From positions 255 to 8,389 of the forward strand of contig PMUE01000017.1 of assembly GCA_003167055.1 (NCBI GenBank): a stretch of DNA of 8,135 bases, in the 5' to 3' direction. The translations under genes and the position numbers were made by a program. The notes below the pieces were generated by a model that ran no database searches, was not told the DNA's origin, and saw only the letters and a list, made by a program, of their open reading frames with translations. The DNA is from Vulcanimicrobiota bacterium. Its GTDB lineage: Bacteria; Vulcanimicrobiota; Vulcanimicrobiia; Vulcanimicrobiales; Vulcanimicrobiaceae. Positions 7,178 through 8,135 of the stretch are shown in pieces; the first letter of the stretch is position 1; each line of letters starts with the position of its first letter.

Positions 7178-7187
7178 ACTGCCTCCA
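7175..7187 (-). promoter_or_regulatory. Ribosome binding site and GTG start of the receptor
   Basis: On the minus strand this reads TGGAGGCAGTGTG, with GGAGG at 7182-7186 four bases before GTG (7177-7175). The downstream peptide starts directly with HKLVR and a clean hydrophobic core, as expected for a signal peptide. The ATG at 7222 has only a weak AAAGGG about eleven bases upstream and would add a pointless 15-residue extension. Confidence 0.6.
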
Positions 7188-7288
7188 AGTCGACCGCACA
7201 AAACGTCAATTAGCCGCGGCATGTCCGCAGCAACCCTTTAAAGAGCTTATCGGCTAGAAACTTAAGATGTCATTATGCAGTTGGCGGA
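7178..7288 (-). other. Intergenic gap between ppk1 and the receptor gene
   Basis: These 111 bases lie between the ppk1 stop and the receptor GTG. I see no GC-rich hairpin followed by a T run, unlike the two strong terminators elsewhere in the window, and no RNA gene. The gap is A+T-richer than the genes around it (for example CTTTAAAGGG and CTTAAG). It holds the weak candidate promoter and the alternative ATG start at 7222. Confidence 0.5.
7246..7273 (-). promoter_or_regulatory. Weak candidate sigma-70-like promoter for the receptor operon
   Basis: On the minus strand, ATGACA (7273-7268) and GATAAG (7251-7246) are separated by 16 bases. They match the TTGACA/TATAAT consensus at five and four of six positions. 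The placement, about 70 bases before the receptor GTG, is sensible. The surrounding gap has short palindromes (CTTAAG, AAGAGCTT) but no clear operator. Promoter consensus in this lineage is unknown, and hexamers this close to consensus occur by chance, so this is only a candidate. Confidence 0.25.
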
Positions 7289-8135
7289 TTATGCCGACTG
7301 TGCTTGGGCCAGATAAATACGCTGTGCGTGAATTGGCATTTCTCCAGCAGGAATTTGCATTCGCGAATACGAGCCGTCCGAATTGAGGACGCGGCTCTTC
7401 ACGTTGTCGGCGAGCAACACGGAGAGAATCTGGCTGGTCAGGGTTTCCGCGATGACCGGATCCATGACCGGCACACCCAATTCCACGCGACGGTCGAGGT
7501 TGCGACCCATCCAATCGGCGCTGGAGATGTAGACCTCACGATCACCTCCGTTTTCGAAGACGTAAATGCGTGAGTGCTCCAAGAACCGGCCGACGATGCT
7601 GCGTACGCGAATCGTCTCGCTCACGCCCGGGACGCCCGGCCGAAGGATACACATACCGCGGATGAGCAGCTCGATCGGCACCCCGGCTTGCGAGGCGCGG
7701 TAGAGCGAGCGCGCGATGTCGGCGTCGGTGAGCGCGTTGAGCTTGGCTCGGATACCGGACGGGCGGCCCGCACGAGCGTGCTCGGTCTCACGATCGATCA
7801 TGGCCAGCATCTCGCGGCGCAGCGTAACCGGGGCGACGAGCAGATCCTCGTAGTCGGTGATGTTCGAAAAGCCGGTCAGCGCGTTGAACAGCTGCGTCAC
7901 GTCCGCGCCGAGTTCGCGCCGGCACGTGAAGAGACTCAGATCGGTATACAGTCGTGCGGTCTTCTCGTTGTAGTTGCCGGTCCCGAAATGCATGTAGCGC
8001 CGAATGCCGTCCTCTTCCTGGCGCACCACCATCAACGTCTTAGCATGGACTTTCTGTCCCGGGAATCCGTAGACGACGTGAACGCCCGCGCGTTCCAGCC
8101 GCCGGGCCCATTCGATGTTGTTCTCTTCGTCGAAG
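7289..8135 (-). CDS. ppk1: Polyphosphate kinase 1, C-terminal part (5' end outside window)
   Basis: Polyphosphate kinase reversibly transfers the gamma-phosphate of ATP onto inorganic polyphosphate through a phosphohistidine. The visible 281 residues cover the two C-terminal phospholipase-D-like domains of a protein usually near 700 residues. Diagnostic motifs, numbered from the first full codon in the window, are: FDEENNIEWARRLERAGVHV (1-20), KVHAKT with His30, HFGTGNYNEKTARLYTD (from about 72), the RGMCILRPGVPGVSE block, FLEHSRIYVF with His187, and SSADWMGRNLDRRVE. The histidines match E. coli His435 and His592, and their spacing of 157 is exactly that of E. coli. The frame stays open to 8135, so the gene continues beyond the window; the TTG at 8035 is internal. 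No terminator is visible in the 111 bases before the receptor start, so some read-through into the receptor operon is possible. The reading frame is intact and no active-site residue is missing in the visible part. Confidence 0.96.
   Translation of the reverse strand, partial: FDEENNIEWARRLERAGVHVVYGFPGQKVHAKTLMVVRQEEDGIRRYMHFGTGNYNEKTARLYTDLSLFTCRRELGADVTQLFNALTGFSNITDYEDLLVAPVTLRREMLAMIDRETEHARAGRPSGIRAKLNALTDADIARSLYRASQAGVPIELLIRGMCILRPGVPGVSETIRVRSIVGRFLEHSRIYVFENGGDREVYISSADWMGRNLDRRVELGVPVMDPVIAETLTSQILSVLLADNVKSRVLNSDGSYSRMQIPAGEMPIHAQRIYLAQAQSA

Noticed and set aside
7254..7514. An 86-codon minus-strand frame overlapping the end of ppk1
   Set aside because: It is an alternative frame inside sequence that encodes conserved PPK1 motifs and its authentic C-terminus.
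1..8135. CRISPR arrays, tRNA or rRNA genes, insertion sequences or phage genes
   Set aside because: I saw no regularly spaced direct repeats, no tRNA-like cloverleaf region, no transposase and no integrase. The long repeats present are explained by the paralogous lipoprotein genes.

Overview
The window is G+C-rich, gene-dense bacterial DNA. All four genes lie on the minus strand, so transcription runs from the right end towards the left. The organism is diderm (Gram-negative-type envelope), because it encodes a TonB-dependent outer-membrane receptor. The N-terminal beta domain of the two lipoproteins (its AFWNGSQWV strand) and the style of the receptor remind me of proteins from Eremiobacterota/Vulcanimicrobiota (WPS-2) or similar soil bacteria. 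That is recall of style only, not a database result.

Region by region, right to left: (1) 8135-7289 is the C-terminal part of polyphosphate kinase 1 (ppk1), cut by the window edge. Both catalytic histidines are present and 157 residues apart. (2) 7288-7178 is a short intergenic gap with no clear ppk terminator and one weak candidate promoter. (3) 7177-4226 is a large TonB-dependent receptor: signal peptide, carboxypeptidase-regulatory-like beta domain, TonB-box-like segment, plug and 22-strand-type barrel. (4) 4226-2229 is a predicted lipoprotein whose ATG shares one base with the receptor's TAA stop, so the two are almost certainly one operon and translationally coupled. (5) 2228-2084 holds a strong, probably bidirectional, terminator and the leader of the next gene. 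(6) 2083-50 is a second lipoprotein, a tandem paralogue of the first along its whole length. (7) 49-1 holds a second perfect hairpin terminator.

Functionally the window pairs a housekeeping polyphosphate gene with an outer-membrane locus of one receptor and two paralogous, Ig-repeat, probably lipid-anchored proteins. An inferred reading is that the lipoproteins are surface or periplasmic partners of the receptor (ligand capture, or adhesion and scaffold). The substrate cannot be read from the sequence. The parts most worth following are the orphan four-cysteine C-terminal domain with its conserved basic tail shared by both lipoproteins, the five closely spaced cysteine pairs in the receptor barrel, and an identical 13-base translation-start context on the receptor and the distal lipoprotein.
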